Below, piece after piece: positions 41,889-51,019 of a DNA stretch of 64,000 nt. Under the pieces are notes generated by a model. The model was not told the origin of the DNA and did no database searches. It worked only from the letters and a program-made list of their open reading frames with translations. Source of the stretch: Palsa-504 sp963769715 (GTDB lineage Bacteria; Actinomycetota; Actinomycetes; Streptosporangiales; Streptosporangiaceae); the NCBI GenBank assembly GCA_963769715.1, contig CAVYNE010000004.1:1-64000 (forward strand), given 5' to 3'. Position 1 is the stretch's first letter, and the number at the start of each line of letters is the position of its first letter. The translations under genes and the position numbers were made by a program.

Positions 41889-44800
41889 GTGACCACGGTC
41901 AGGGACGGGGCTAGTCAGATCGGGCCAACCCAGCTGGCCCGACTGCTCCGGCTGCCCGAGCCGACACCGGAACAGGCGGCGGTGATCTCCGCGCCGCTCG
42001 GCCCGCTGGCGGTCATTGCGGGCGCGGGCTCGGGCAAGAGCGAGACGATGGCGGCGCGGCTGGTCTGGCTGGTCGCCAACGGGATGGTCCGCCCGGACCG
42101 GGTGCTCGGACTCACCTTCACCAGGAAGGCCGCGGCCGAGTTCGCCGACCGGGTGCGCTCCCGCCTGGAACGGCTGCGCCGGGCGGGCCTGGAGGGGGCG
42201 GGACTGGGCGGCACCGGGCTGGCGGGCCCCGGGCCGGCCGGAACCGGCGAGGCAGGGGACCCGTTCGGCGGGGATCCGGTGATCGGCACCTATCACGCCT
42301 ACGCGGGGCGGCTGGTCAGCGACAACGCCCTGCGCGAGGGGCTCGAGCCGTCCATGCGGCTGATCACCCCCGCGCTGTCCTGGCAGCTCGCCGCGCAGAT
42401 CGTGACCGCTTACGACGGGCCGATGGACGAGGTCACCTGGACCCCGCAGACGGTGACCGCGGCCGTGCTCGAGCTGGCCGGCGACCTATCCGAGCACTTG
42501 CGCGACACCGGGGACGTCACCGCCGTCGGCCTGTGGCTCACCGCCGAGCAGGATGCGTTGCCGGGGCGGATAACCCAGTCCGTTCGGAAGATAATTGCTA
42601 CCCAGCGGGCCAGAGAGCAGCTCTTGCCGCTGGTCAGCCGGTACGCGGCCGCCAAGGCGGCGCGCGAGGTGCTCGACCACTCCGATCAGGTCGCCCTCGC
42701 GGCCCGGATCGCCAGTAAGCACCCGGAGGTCGGGGCGGCCGAGCGTGCCCGCTATCAGGTGGTCCTGCTCGATGAGTACCAGGACACCAGCCACGCCCAG
42801 CTCGTGCTGCTGCAGGCGCTGTTCGGCGGCGGGCATCCGGTGACCGCGGTCGGCGACCCGTGCCAATCCATCTACGGCTGGCGCGGCGCAAGTGCGGGCA
42901 ACCTGCGGCGATTCACCGCCGACTTCCCCGTGGTGGCCCGGGTGCGGCCGTTCGGGGCCTCGGCGCCGTCCGGCCCGGCCCCGGTGCTGCAGTTGTCGAC
43001 CAGCTTCCGCAATTCCGCGCAGGTGCTCGACGCGGCCGCGGCGATCCAGGAGGAATTGCGGTACGAGGCGCCCGATGTGCCCCGGCTGGTGTCCGCGCCG
43101 GATCGGTCCGGGCGGGGGATGGTGGCGTGTGCCCTGCTGGACACGGTCCTGGACGAGGCCGAGTGGGTGGCCGCGCAGGTCGCCGCACTGCTCGCGCAAT
43201 CTGGGGTCTCTGGGTCCGAATCCGGGTGCGCGCCCGACGGGCAGCCGTGGACCCAAGGACCCGCGGGGCCGGACCGGCGGACCAGCGGCGTGCGGCCGTC
43301 GGACATCGCCGTGCTGTGCCGGAAACGGGCGCAGTTCGTGCCGCTGCGGCACGCCATCGAGGCCCGCGGCGTCCCGGTCGAGGTGGTGGGACTCGGCGGC
43401 CTGCTCGTCGTGCCCGAGGTGCAGGACGTGGTGGCGACGCTGCGGGTGCTGCACGACGCGGGCGCTTCGGACGCGCTGGCCCGGCTGCTCACCGGGCCGC
43501 GCTGGCGGATCGGGCCGCGTGACCTGGTCGCGCTCGGCCACCGCGCCCGGGCGCTGGCCCGCGGCGAGGGTGACCGTCCGGCGGCCCCCGCCGAGCCGCC
43601 GGGGCGTCCAGGCCAGGATGCCGCGGACGCGCTGGCAGAGGCGATCACCGACCTGACCGCGGAGACCGGCAGCCTGGTCGAGGCGCTCGATGACCTGGGT
43701 GAGCCCGGTGCTTACTCGCGGGTCGGCTACGCGCGGATGCACGCGCTGGCGGGTGAACTGCGGCGGCTGCGCGCGCACATCGGACGGCCGCTCGCCGACC
43801 TGACCGCCGAGGCGGAGCGCGTGCTCGGCCTGGACATCGAGGTCGCCGCGCGGCCCGGCGTCGATCCGGTCGCGGCGCGGGCCGATCTGGACGCCTTCAC
43901 CGACGTGGCGGACGCGTTTACCGGCGAGGGCGTGTCCGGGGGTTTTGGGTCCTTTGGGGCTGAGCCGACGCTCGGCGCGTTCCTGGCCTACCTGGCCGCG
44001 GCCCAGCAGGAGGAGTTCGGCCTGGAGACCGGCCGGGTGGGGGAGTCGGACTCGGTCAAGCTACTGACCGTGCACGCGGCCAAGGGCCTGCAGTGGCCAG
44101 CCGTGTTCGTGCCCGGCCTGGCGGTGGGGGAGCGCTCCCAGGTGTTCCCGGCCCGTCCCCGGGTGTCCACGCGGTGGACCGAGAACCCCCGGCTGATCCC
44201 GTTCGGCCTGCGCGGGGACGCGGGGGACCTGCCCGAACTCCTCGGGCTCGACGCCTCCTCCCTCGACTCCTTCAGCGAGGCGTGCTCGGCCAGGGACCTG
44301 GCCGAGGAGCGCCGGCTGATGTACGTAGCGGCCACCCGGGCTGCGTTCTGGCTGGGATGTTCGGGTTACTGGTGGGGGGAGGGCGGGACCAGCCGCCTCG
44401 GCCCGTCGCCCTTCCTCGAGGAGGTCCGTCGGTCCGGCGCGGCACAGGTCTCGGCGTGGGCGCCCGCGCCCGCGCCCGACGAGGAGAACCCCCTGCTCGC
44501 CGCCGTGGAGGCAGCGGACTGGCCGGCCACCCCGGCGGGCCGGCACTACGAGGCGGTCCGCGAGGCCGCGGCCATGGTGGTAGAAGCGGCTGCTGCCGCC
44601 GGTGAGCCCGTTGTCCCCGAGGAGCTGCGCCCCGACGACCAGACCCTGGTGGCGGCCTGGGACCGGGACGCCGGGCTGCTGCTGGCCGAGCGGGCGCAGC
44701 GCCGGGGTGACGGCGTGACCCAGGTGGCGCTGCCTGCCCGGCTCTCGGTGTCGTCGCTGGTGGCGCTGGCCCGGGACCCGGCCGAGCTCGCGCGGCAGGT

Positions 44801-45335
44801 CCGCAGGCCCATGCCGCGCCCGCCGGCCAGCCAGGCACGCCGGGGCACGGCCTTCCACCAGTGGCTGGAGCAGCGGTACGGCCAGCAGATGCTCATCGAC
44901 GACAGTGACCTGTTCGGGCCGACCGACGACGAGTCGCCCGCCGAGGGGGATCTCGCCGAGCTCAGGTCCCGGTTCGAGCACGGCGAGTGGGCGGATCGCT
45001 GGCCGCAGGCGGTCGAGGTGCCGTTCGAGTCCCTGGTCGGCGACCGGCTGGTCCGCGGCCGGATCGACGCGGTGTTCGCCGACGCCCCCGGGGGCGGCTA
45101 CAACGTGGTCGACTGGAAGACCGGCCAGCCGCCCAGGTCCGAGGCCGAACGGCATGCGGTTTCCGTCCAGCTCGCCGCCTACCGCCTGGCCTGGGCGGCG
45201 CTGGCCGGGGTGCCGGTGGCGGCGGTCCGGGCGGCGTTCTACTACGTCGCCCACGACCAGACGGTCCGTCCCGCCGACCTGCTGGACGAGGCGGGCCTGG
45301 CCGCCCTCATCGACCAGATCCCGGCGGAAGCCTAG
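41889..45335 (+). CDS. adnB: AdnB-type helicase-nuclease subunit
   Basis: A 1148-residue UvrD-like helicase with a RecB-like nuclease. Walker A reads IAGAGSGKSETM with Lys50, followed by LGLTFTRKAAAEFADRV, VLLDEYQDTSHAQ, VGDPCQSIYGWRGAS, LTVHAAKGLQWPAVFVPG and YVAATRAAFWLG. The nuclease motif VVDWKTGQPP is near 1075. The start QLARLLRLPEPTPEQAAVI resembles mycobacterial AdnB, the lead motor of AdnAB. The GTG at 41889 is fixed by the -10 box six bases upstream. Its last bases overlap the convergent XRE-cupin gene by four. Confidence 0.9.
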   Translation: MTTVRDGASQIGPTQLARLLRLPEPTPEQAAVISAPLGPLAVIAGAGSGKSETMAARLVWLVANGMVRPDRVLGLTFTRKAAAEFADRVRSRLERLRRAGLEGAGLGGTGLAGPGPAGTGEAGDPFGGDPVIGTYHAYAGRLVSDNALREGLEPSMRLITPALSWQLAAQIVTAYDGPMDEVTWTPQTVTAAVLELAGDLSEHLRDTGDVTAVGLWLTAEQDALPGRITQSVRKIIATQRAREQLLPLVSRYAAAKAAREVLDHSDQVALAARIASKHPEVGAAERARYQVVLLDEYQDTSHAQLVLLQALFGGGHPVTAVGDPCQSIYGWRGASAGNLRRFTADFPVVARVRPFGASAPSGPAPVLQLSTSFRNSAQVLDAAAAIQEELRYEAPDVPRLVSAPDRSGRGMVACALLDTVLDEAEWVAAQVAALLAQSGVSGSESGCAPDGQPWTQGPAGPDRRTSGVRPSDIAVLCRKRAQFVPLRHAIEARGVPVEVVGLGGLLVVPEVQDVVATLRVLHDAGASDALARLLTGPRWRIGPRDLVALGHRARALARGEGDRPAAPAEPPGRPGQDAADALAEAITDLTAETGSLVEALDDLGEPGAYSRVGYARMHALAGELRRLRAHIGRPLADLTAEAERVLGLDIEVAARPGVDPVAARADLDAFTDVADAFTGEGVSGGFGSFGAEPTLGAFLAYLAAAQQEEFGLETGRVGESDSVKLLTVHAAKGLQWPAVFVPGLAVGERSQVFPARPRVSTRWTENPRLIPFGLRGDAGDLPELLGLDASSLDSFSEACSARDLAEERRLMYVAATRAAFWLGCSGYWWGEGGTSRLGPSPFLEEVRRSGAAQVSAWAPAPAPDEENPLLAAVEAADWPATPAGRHYEAVREAAAMVVEAAAAAGEPVVPEELRPDDQTLVAAWDRDAGLLLAERAQRRGDGVTQVALPARLSVSSLVALARDPAELARQVRRPMPRPPASQARRGTAFHQWLEQRYGQQMLIDDSDLFGPTDDESPAEGDLAELRSRFEHGEWADRWPQAVEVPFESLVGDRLVRGRIDAVFADAPGGGYNVVDWKTGQPPRSEAERHAVSVQLAAYRLAWAALAGVPVAAVRAAFYYVAHDQTVRPADLLDEAGLAALIDQIPAEA

Positions 45336-45919
45336 CTGTGCTCTGAGACCAGCACGGCCTGGGTTCGGGGCTCCAGGGCCTCGAACACGTGCGGTACGTC
45401 GCCCGGGTAGCGGAGGTAGTCGCCAGGGCCGAGTTCGGTCGGCTCGCCGGCCACCCCGACCAGGGCGCGGCCGGAGCCGATCACCACGTGTTCCACCACG
45501 CCAGGCATGTGCGGCTCGGAGGCGCGTGCGTGCCCGGGTTCGGCCTGGATCCGGTAGACGTCGCGCCGGGCCCCGGGTGGGCAGGCGGCGAGCAGCGTGG
45601 CCTGGTAGTCCGCTTCGGCCGCGGCGACCGTGGGCCCCTCGTCGGCCCGGATCAGCAGGATGTGCGGCTGGGGCGGGTCGAGCAGCCGGGAGAAGGGCGC
45701 GTCCAGCGCGACGCAGATGGCCCACAGCGTCTCCAGGCTGGGATTGCCGGTGCCCGATTCCAGCTGGGACAGCGTGGACTTGGCGATCCCGGCCCGGCGG
45801 GCGACTTCGGTAAGCGATAGTCCGGACCGGCGGCGCTCGCGGCGCAGCGAGGCCGCGATGAGCTCGAGCGGCGCCTTCGCCTGCCCGGCGGGCGGTCCGG
45901 CGGGCTCAGTGTTCGTCAT
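45332..45919 (-). CDS. XRE-cupin transcriptional regulator of azlCD
   Basis: A 195-residue regulator with an N-terminal lambda-repressor-like helix-turn-helix (LRRERRRSGLSLTEVARRAGIAKSTLSQLESGTGNPSLETL, about 25-65) and a C-terminal cupin (about 110-190; EHVVIGSGRALVG, LGPGDYLRYPGDVPHVFE). It diverges from azlC across a stretch with repeated GTTCGT half sites. XRE-cupin proteins beside azlCD are common and are thought to control export of branched-chain or related amino acids. Confidence 0.88.
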   Translation of the reverse strand: MTNTEPAGPPAGQAKAPLELIAASLRRERRRSGLSLTEVARRAGIAKSTLSQLESGTGNPSLETLWAICVALDAPFSRLLDPPQPHILLIRADEGPTVAAAEADYQATLLAACPPGARRDVYRIQAEPGHARASEPHMPGVVEHVVIGSGRALVGVAGEPTELGPGDYLRYPGDVPHVFEALEPRTQAVLVSEHS

Positions 45920-45948
45920 ATAAGTTCATCCGTTCGTTTTGACGAACG
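45911..45948. promoter_or_regulatory. GTTCGT repeats, operator between the regulator and azlC
   Basis: CGTTCGT (45931-45937) and ACGAACG (45942-45948) form a perfect 7-bp inverted repeat with a TTTG spacer. Another GTTCGTC lies at 45911-45917, next to the regulator start. The site covers both divergent promoters. Confidence 0.65.
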
Positions 45949-45974
45949 ACGGGTTGGTGTCCAGAATAAGCTCC

Positions 45975-46700
45975 ATGGGTTCGATAGGCAGAACTCTAGG
46001 GCGCGAAGTCCTTCGCGACATCGCGCTCACTTGCCTGGCCGTCTTGTTCATCGGCCTGTCCTACGGGGCCATCGCGGTCGCCTCCGGTTTCCCGCTGTGG
46101 CTGCCCGCCGCACAAAGCGTGCTCGTGCTGGCCGGCGCCTCGGAGTTCCTGTTCATCGGGATCGTCGCCGCGGGCGGGAACCCCATTGCGGCGGCGCTGG
46201 CCGGCCTCCTGGTGAACGCCCGCCACCTGCCGTACGGCCTGGCCCTACCCGACATCACCGGGCCCGACATCACCGGGCCCGAGGTGACCGGCCGGGGCTG
46301 GCGGCGGATCGTCGGCACCCACCTGATGAACGACGAGAGCGTGGTCTTCGCCCTGGCCCAGGACGATCCGGAGCGCAAGCGGGCCGCCTACTGGGCCTGC
46401 GGCCTCGGCGTGCTGATCTGCTGGCCCGGCGGCGCCGTCCTCGGTGCGCTGATCGGCTCCGCGGTGCATGACACGGGCGCGTTCGGCCTGGATGCGATGT
46501 TCCCGGCGGTGATCCTGGCCCTGATCGTCCCGGACCTGCGGGACCGGATGACGCTCCGCGCCGCCCTGGCCGGGGCGGCCATCGCGCTGGCCGCCACGCC
46601 GTTCCTGCCCGCCGGCCTGCCCGTGCTGCTCGCCCTCGTGGCGGTGCTCCTGCTGGTCCGCCAGCAGCCGTCCGGTGAGCACCCTGTGGAGGCCCGGTGA
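45975..46700 (+). CDS. azlC: AzlC family amino acid exporter, large subunit
   Basis: A 241-residue inner-membrane protein with about six to seven helices. AzlC marks are IALTCLAVLFIGLSYGAIA, LVLAGASEFLFIGIVAAGG and LLVNARHLPYGLAL, then the VGTHLMNDESVVFAL loop. With AzlD it forms an exporter of branched-chain amino acids and analogues such as azaleucine. The TTG at 45939 lies inside the operator, so the ATG at 45975 is preferred, although no strong ribosome site precedes it. A short DITGPDITGPEVTG repeat interrupts the cytoplasmic loop. It ends overlapping azlD (GTGA). Confidence 0.88.
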   Translation: MGSIGRTLGREVLRDIALTCLAVLFIGLSYGAIAVASGFPLWLPAAQSVLVLAGASEFLFIGIVAAGGNPIAAALAGLLVNARHLPYGLALPDITGPDITGPEVTGRGWRRIVGTHLMNDESVVFALAQDDPERKRAAYWACGLGVLICWPGGAVLGALIGSAVHDTGAFGLDAMFPAVILALIVPDLRDRMTLRAALAGAAIALAATPFLPAGLPVLLALVAVLLLVRQQPSGEHPVEAR

Positions 46701-47020
46701 AGGACACCACGCTGGTCGTGGCCGGGATGGCCACCCTGGCCGCCGGAACGTACGCGCTCCGGCTGTCCGGCCAGCTGCTACGGGCGCGGATCAGCTTCCC
46801 GCCCCGGGCCGGAAAGCTGCTCGAGGCCGCCGCCGTGATCATGCTCGCGGCCCTGGTGGCCACCACCGCGCTGACCGAAGGTCACGGCTTCGCCGGTTTC
46901 GCCCGCCCGACCGGGGTCCTGGTCGGCGGCATCCTGGCCTGGCGCAAGGCGCCGTTCCTGGTGATTGTCATCGCCGCCGCGGCCACCGCGGCCCTGCTCC
47001 GCCTCGTCGGCGTCCGCTAG
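46697..47020 (+). CDS. azlD: AzlD family amino acid exporter, small subunit
   Basis: A 107-residue protein with three to four membrane helices and the AzlD segment MATLAAGTYALRLSG near residue 11, plus GVLVGGILAWRKAPFLVIV. GTG overlaps the azlC stop, so the two subunits are coupled. It is the last gene before the accessory recombinase region. Confidence 0.88.
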   Translation: MKDTTLVVAGMATLAAGTYALRLSGQLLRARISFPPRAGKLLEAAAVIMLAALVATTALTEGHGFAGFARPTGVLVGGILAWRKAPFLVIVIAAAATAALLRLVGVR

Positions 47021-47095
47021 CCCGCGGCCGGTAGCCGGGTGCCGCCCCGGTGCCGCGAGCTCCGGGCCTGCGAGCCTGGTGAGGCCCCGGTGCCC

Positions 47096-47251
47096 TCAGG
47101 CCTGCAGGTAGCGCTCCACGGCTTCGACCTTGGCGGTGAGCGCGCCGGTCACGCCCGGCCTGATGTCCGCCTTGAGGACCAGGCTGACCCGCGGCGCCTT
47201 GGCCGCGACGGCGTCCACGGCCCGCTTGACCACCGCCATGGTCTCGTCCCA
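47096..47251 (-). pseudogene. C-terminal fragment of a thiamine-binding (MTH1187/DUF77) gene
   Basis: On the minus strand, codons from about 47251 to the stop at 47096 read WDETMAVVKRAVDAV, then RVSLVLKADIRPGVTG and VERYLQA, the C-terminal half of the MTH1187-like thiamine-binding family. Upstream (to the right), homology stops exactly where the recombinase sequence begins. The N-terminal half is not adjacent. A matching N-terminal fragment lies 3.2 kb away at 50487 on the other strand. Confidence 0.8.
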
Positions 47252-47252
47252 G

Positions 47253-48908
47253 AAAAAGAACGAGCCGTCCACGGGCGGGCAGGTCGCGATCTGCCGCCTG
47301 AGGCTCGCCGACCTTGATCTTCCGGAGGGCAAGGTTCTGGTTGATCCGGGGCGTTCGGCCTGGGACCCGGCCGTTAAGCGCCCGGCGTGGGATGAACTGA
47401 TGGACCGACTTGAGCGCGGCGTTTCTGGCGGGTTCATCGTGTTCGACCTGGAGCGGTTCACCCGGCAGCCGAAGGACGGCGAACGGATGATCGAGCTGGC
47501 CGCCTGCGGCCTGGGCGTGCTGGACAGCGAGAGCGAGTACGACCTGACCGCGCCGAGCGGCAAGAAGGCGTTCCGCGACGCGATCAACGCCGCCGCCTAC
47601 TACTCCGACCGCCTGTCCAGCAGAGCCCGGCGCGGCAAGCGGCTCAAGGCACTATCGGGGGAGCCGAACACTACAACCCGTCCATTCGGCTTCGAAGACG
47701 ATTTCGTGACCGTGCGCGAAGCCGAAGCCGAGATCATCCGGGAACTGACGAGGCGGTTCTTGGCGGGAGAAACGCAGCACGCGCTGGTACGTGACCTCAA
47801 CGCACGGGGCGTCCTCAGCAGCAAGGGCAAGCCTTGGGCTGTCCGATCCCTGCAACTTCTTCTGCTCAGAGAGCGCAACTGCGGGAGAATCCTCTACACC
47901 GACACGGAAACAAACGTTAAGTCCATTGCCGGGCATCTGCCGGGGAAGCCGATCATTACCGAAGACGACTTCGACCGGGTATGCGCGATATACGCCGCGC
48001 GCCGGGGCAGCGAGGCGCCCTCGGAGATCTACCTATGCACGGGGATAGCCTTCTGCGGCCGTCCGGACTGTGGCAAACCGCTCACCGGTCACCCAGTGGC
48101 GGCTCTGAAGCCGTACGAGGACGGTTCGGTACGCCGTGAATACAGGTGCGGCCCGTCTTCTAGCGGCAAGGGCTGCGCCAAGATCAGCGTTGATCAGCGT
48201 GGCTTGGATGAGGCGGCCGGAGCCATCGCTGTGGAGATTCTGTCTGACTCTCGCCATGCCGAGGCGATCGAATCCGTCACCCGGGAACTTGAGAGCGAAG
48301 CCGCGCGGGACTTGGCCATCGCCGCGGCTGAACGTGTCGCAGAAGCGCTGGCCGATCGCCTTGGGCGCGGAGAACTCACTCTCTCGCGCTACGACATCGC
48401 CAATCGGCCACTGGATGAGCGCAAAGCCAAGCTCAAGGCCGAACGCGAAGCGCTGGGCGACACAGCTCCAGGCGCTTCGCGGCAGCCAAGCCGGGAGCAC
48501 TGGCAAAAGCGGTGGGATGACGCCGACACGGCGGAAAAACGCGAGCTGTTGAAAATGGCCTTGCGCGGCCGACGCCTCGTCGTCGACCCGGCTAGTCTTA
48601 AGCGCGCTGAGCGGTCGGATGTCACCCGTCGGCTCAGGATCGTCTCAACGGAAGGCGAAGACCTGCCAGACACGACGATGACGATCGCGGACGTGATCGC
48701 GGCTCGTGCCGCACATGGCGGGCTGGTGTCCACCCCTAGCGCGCCGGACACCAGATGGTCGAAGCGCCGAACCTTCACCGCTGAGTACAAGGCCCGCGTT
48801 CTCGAAGAGTACGAGAACGCGGGACCAGGAGAACGCAGTGCCCTGCTACGCAGGGAGGGCCTGCACCACACGAATATCTCCTCCTGGCGCCGCAAGAGGG
48901 TCGGGTAG
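47253..48908 (+). pseudogene. Large serine recombinase, N-terminus lost, fused to an IS3-type HTH
   Basis: From KNEPSTGGQV onward this is a paralogue of the next gene (shared GVSGGFIVFDLERFTRQPKDGERMI stretches, about residues 60-90 of the intact copy). The 25-odd residues with the catalytic serine are missing; the frame further upstream is antisense to the thiamine-gene fragment. The recombinase domain, a CGRPDCG zinc motif and a coiled-coil remain. The C-terminus ends in RRTFTAEYKARVLEEYENAG and SSWRRKRVG, which looks like the helix-turn-helix of an IS3-family OrfA transposase. It should be inactive as a recombinase but could bind DNA. Confidence 0.75.
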
Positions 48909-48911
48909 ACC

Positions 48912-50399
48912 GTGGCCGGCGAACTTGTCAGCTCAGACCGGCCGATTGATATCTACGCCCGCGTCAGTCAGCTCAAGCGCAACGAGAAGCGCGAACCGTC
49001 GACTGAGGGCCAGGTGTCGGTGTGCCGGGTCCGCCTTGCCGACCTCGGTCTTGCGGAGGGCAAGGTTCTGGTTGACCCCGGGCGCTCGGCGTGGAACCCA
49101 GCTATCGAGCGTCCGGCGTGGGACGAGCTGATGGAGCGGCTTGAGCGCGGTGTGTCTGGCGGCTTCATTGTGTTCGACCTGGAGCGGTTCACCCGGCAGC
49201 CCAAGGACGGCGAGCGGATGATCGGGGTGGCCGCTCGCGGCCTCCTGGTGCTGGACAGCGAGAGCGAGTACGACCTGCGGACCCCGAACGGCAAGAAGGC
49301 ATTCCGCGACGCGATCAACGCCGCGGCCTACTACTCCGACCGCCTGTCCACCAGGAGCGGCCGCGGGAAGAAGCTCAAGGCGATGGCCGGCGAGCCGAAC
49401 GGCTCAGCACGACCCTTCGGCTTCGAGGACGACCGCGTCACCCACCGCGAGGACGAGGCTGCCATCCTGCGGGAACTGACCGCCCGGTTCCTGGCGGGCG
49501 AACTGCAAGACGCGCTGATCGCGGATCTGAACGCGAGAGGGATTCCCACGGCTCAGGGCAGGCCGTGGGCGCGCCCGGCGCTAAAGACGCTGCTCACCCG
49601 CCAGCGGAACTGCGGCAGGATCATCTACACGGACCCAGCGTCGGGCCTGACGTCCGTCGTTGGCCGCCTGCCAGGTGATCCGATCGTTTCCGAGGAAGAC
49701 TTCGACCGGGCAACCGCGATCTACGCCGCACGCCGGAGAGGACGCCCGAGTTCACCGCACTACCTCTGCTCGTCTTTCGCCGTCTGCGGGCAGCCCGGCT
49801 GCGGCCATATCCTCCACGGTCGGCCCCGCAACGGCCTCAAGCCGTACTCGGATGGATCGGTAAGCCGCTCGTACTGGTGCAACCCCACTTCGGGAGGGTG
49901 CGGAAAGACCGAAGTGGATCAGCGGGCACTGGATTCAGCGGCACGCGCGCTCGTGGTTGAGATCTTGTCGGACACGCGTAACACCGACGAGATCGAGCAC
50001 GCCGCCTACGAGGCAGCCAGCGAAGCCGTCCAACTCGACATCAAGATCGCTGAAGCTGAGGCGGTGGCGGAAGCTCTCACCGATCGCCTAGGACGAGGCG
50101 AGATCACCCTCGCCCACTACAACCTGGTCATCAAGCCAGTCGATGAACGCATCGCCAGCCTCCGGGCCGAACGCGCCGCACTCCCCGATCCCGGCCCCGT
50201 CCCTGGAGCACAGCAGTCACTGGGAACAAGCCGTGCGCAGTGGCGGCAGCGCTGGGACACCGCCGACTACAAGGGAAAGCGAGACCTGCTCAAGATGGCG
50301 CTGCGAGGCAAGCACCTGGTGATACAGCCAGCCCAACGAGGCAGGGGCAGCGCCGACCTGGACGATGTCGTAGGCCGCGTCAGCGTTGGTCAAGGTTAA
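48912..50399 (+). CDS. Large serine recombinase (site-specific integrase)
   Basis: A 495-residue serine recombinase. The catalytic Ser19 lies in IDIYARVSQ. The resolvase domain continues to FDLERFTRQPKDGERM, then a recombinase domain (RPFGFEDD to about 290), a zinc ribbon (CSSFAVCGQPGCG, YWCNPTSGGCG) and a coiled-coil with KIAEAEAVAEALTDR. Such enzymes integrate or excise phages and mobile elements at short attB/attP sites with a 2-bp core. GTG start three bases after the preceding stop. It lies between two halves of a split host gene, so that gene may hold the target site. Confidence 0.88.
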   Translation: MAGELVSSDRPIDIYARVSQLKRNEKREPSTEGQVSVCRVRLADLGLAEGKVLVDPGRSAWNPAIERPAWDELMERLERGVSGGFIVFDLERFTRQPKDGERMIGVAARGLLVLDSESEYDLRTPNGKKAFRDAINAAAYYSDRLSTRSGRGKKLKAMAGEPNGSARPFGFEDDRVTHREDEAAILRELTARFLAGELQDALIADLNARGIPTAQGRPWARPALKTLLTRQRNCGRIIYTDPASGLTSVVGRLPGDPIVSEEDFDRATAIYAARRRGRPSSPHYLCSSFAVCGQPGCGHILHGRPRNGLKPYSDGSVSRSYWCNPTSGGCGKTEVDQRALDSAARALVVEILSDTRNTDEIEHAAYEAASEAVQLDIKIAEAEAVAEALTDRLGRGEITLAHYNLVIKPVDERIASLRAERAALPDPGPVPGAQQSLGTSRAQWRQRWDTADYKGKRDLLKMALRGKHLVIQPAQRGRGSADLDDVVGRVSVGQG

Positions 50400-50486
50400 G
50401 CAGGGCGAGCATCCTGCCAGCCCGCGCTCCAGGTCGACGTCGAGGTCACCAGTGAAGCTGTGGCATCCCGGGGCTACGCTGGCAGC

Positions 50487-50620
50487 ATGCTTGTCGCTTT
50501 CTCAATTACGCTATGCCGCTCGGCACGGGTGAGGGCGTCGGCGAGATCGTCGCCGAGGCGGTCCGGGTCGTCCGCGAGAGCGGGCTGCCCAACCGGACCG
50601 ACGCCATGTTCACGAACATC
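50487..50620 (+). pseudogene. N-terminal fragment of a thiamine-binding (MTH1187/DUF77) gene
   Basis: ATG at 50487 gives MLVAFSIT, then a frameshift of a few bases, then PLGTGEGVGEIVAEAVRVV and NRTDAMFTNI to 50620. This is the first half of the MTH1187 family. Homology stops abruptly. It is on the plus strand, opposite to the C-terminal fragment at 47096-47251. Confidence 0.8.
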
Positions 50621-50692
50621 GTGTGCTTAGCGCACTGTTAGCACTGAACGGCATCGCCGCAGCTCAGGACACCTACAGGAGGTCCCTCTGTC

Positions 50693-51019
50693 ATGATCGT
50701 CGCGTTCTCGGTCGCTCCGTCCGGTACCGGACGCGCCGACGGTTCCGTCTCCGATGCGGTTGCCGCAGCGGTGAAGATCGTACGAGACTCCGGCCTGCCG
50801 CACCGGACGTCGGCGATGTTCACTGAACTCGAAGGCACCACCTGGGACGAGTGCTTCGACGTGGTGAAGCGCGCCACCGAGGCCGTGCTCCCGTTCGGGT
50901 CGCGGGTCTCGCTGGTGCTGAAGGCGGACATCCGGCCAGGCTACGAGGGCCAGATCGACTCGAAGCTTGGGCGGCTGGAGGCAGCGATCGAGAAGCAGGA
51001 CGACCAAGCCCACTCGTGA
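50693..51019 (+). CDS. Thiamine-binding protein (MTH1187/DUF77 family), intact paralogue
   Basis: A complete 108-residue protein: MIVAFSVAPSGTGRADGSV, GLPHRTSAMFTELEG, TWDECFDVVKRATEAV and RVSLVLKADIRPGYEG. Family members bind thiamine or thiazole-like ligands as tetramers; their cellular role is not settled. AGGAGG lies nine to ten bases before the ATG. It differs clearly from the split copy flanking the recombinases, so it is a paralogue and may compensate for the broken gene. Confidence 0.85.
   Translation: MIVAFSVAPSGTGRADGSVSDAVAAAVKIVRDSGLPHRTSAMFTELEGTTWDECFDVVKRATEAVLPFGSRVSLVLKADIRPGYEGQIDSKLGRLEAAIEKQDDQAHS

Noticed and set aside
45939..45974. TTG start for AzlC
   Set aside because: It lies inside the GTTCGT operator and adds non-conserved residues. 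ATG 45975 fits the family N-terminus better.
47130..47252. N-terminal extension of the first recombinase frame
   Set aside because: These codons are antisense to the thiamine-gene fragment and carry no resolvase motif, so they are not the true N-terminus.
47252..50620. Clean attL/attR core shared by the two thiamine-gene junctions
   Set aside because: I compared the bases at 47245-47255 and 50615-50630 and found no common core. A simple integration model is not supported.
50621..50720. Missing N-terminus of the first recombinase at the other breakpoint
   Set aside because: Reading the minus strand here in three frames gives nothing like DIYARVS, so the inversion model does not restore that gene.
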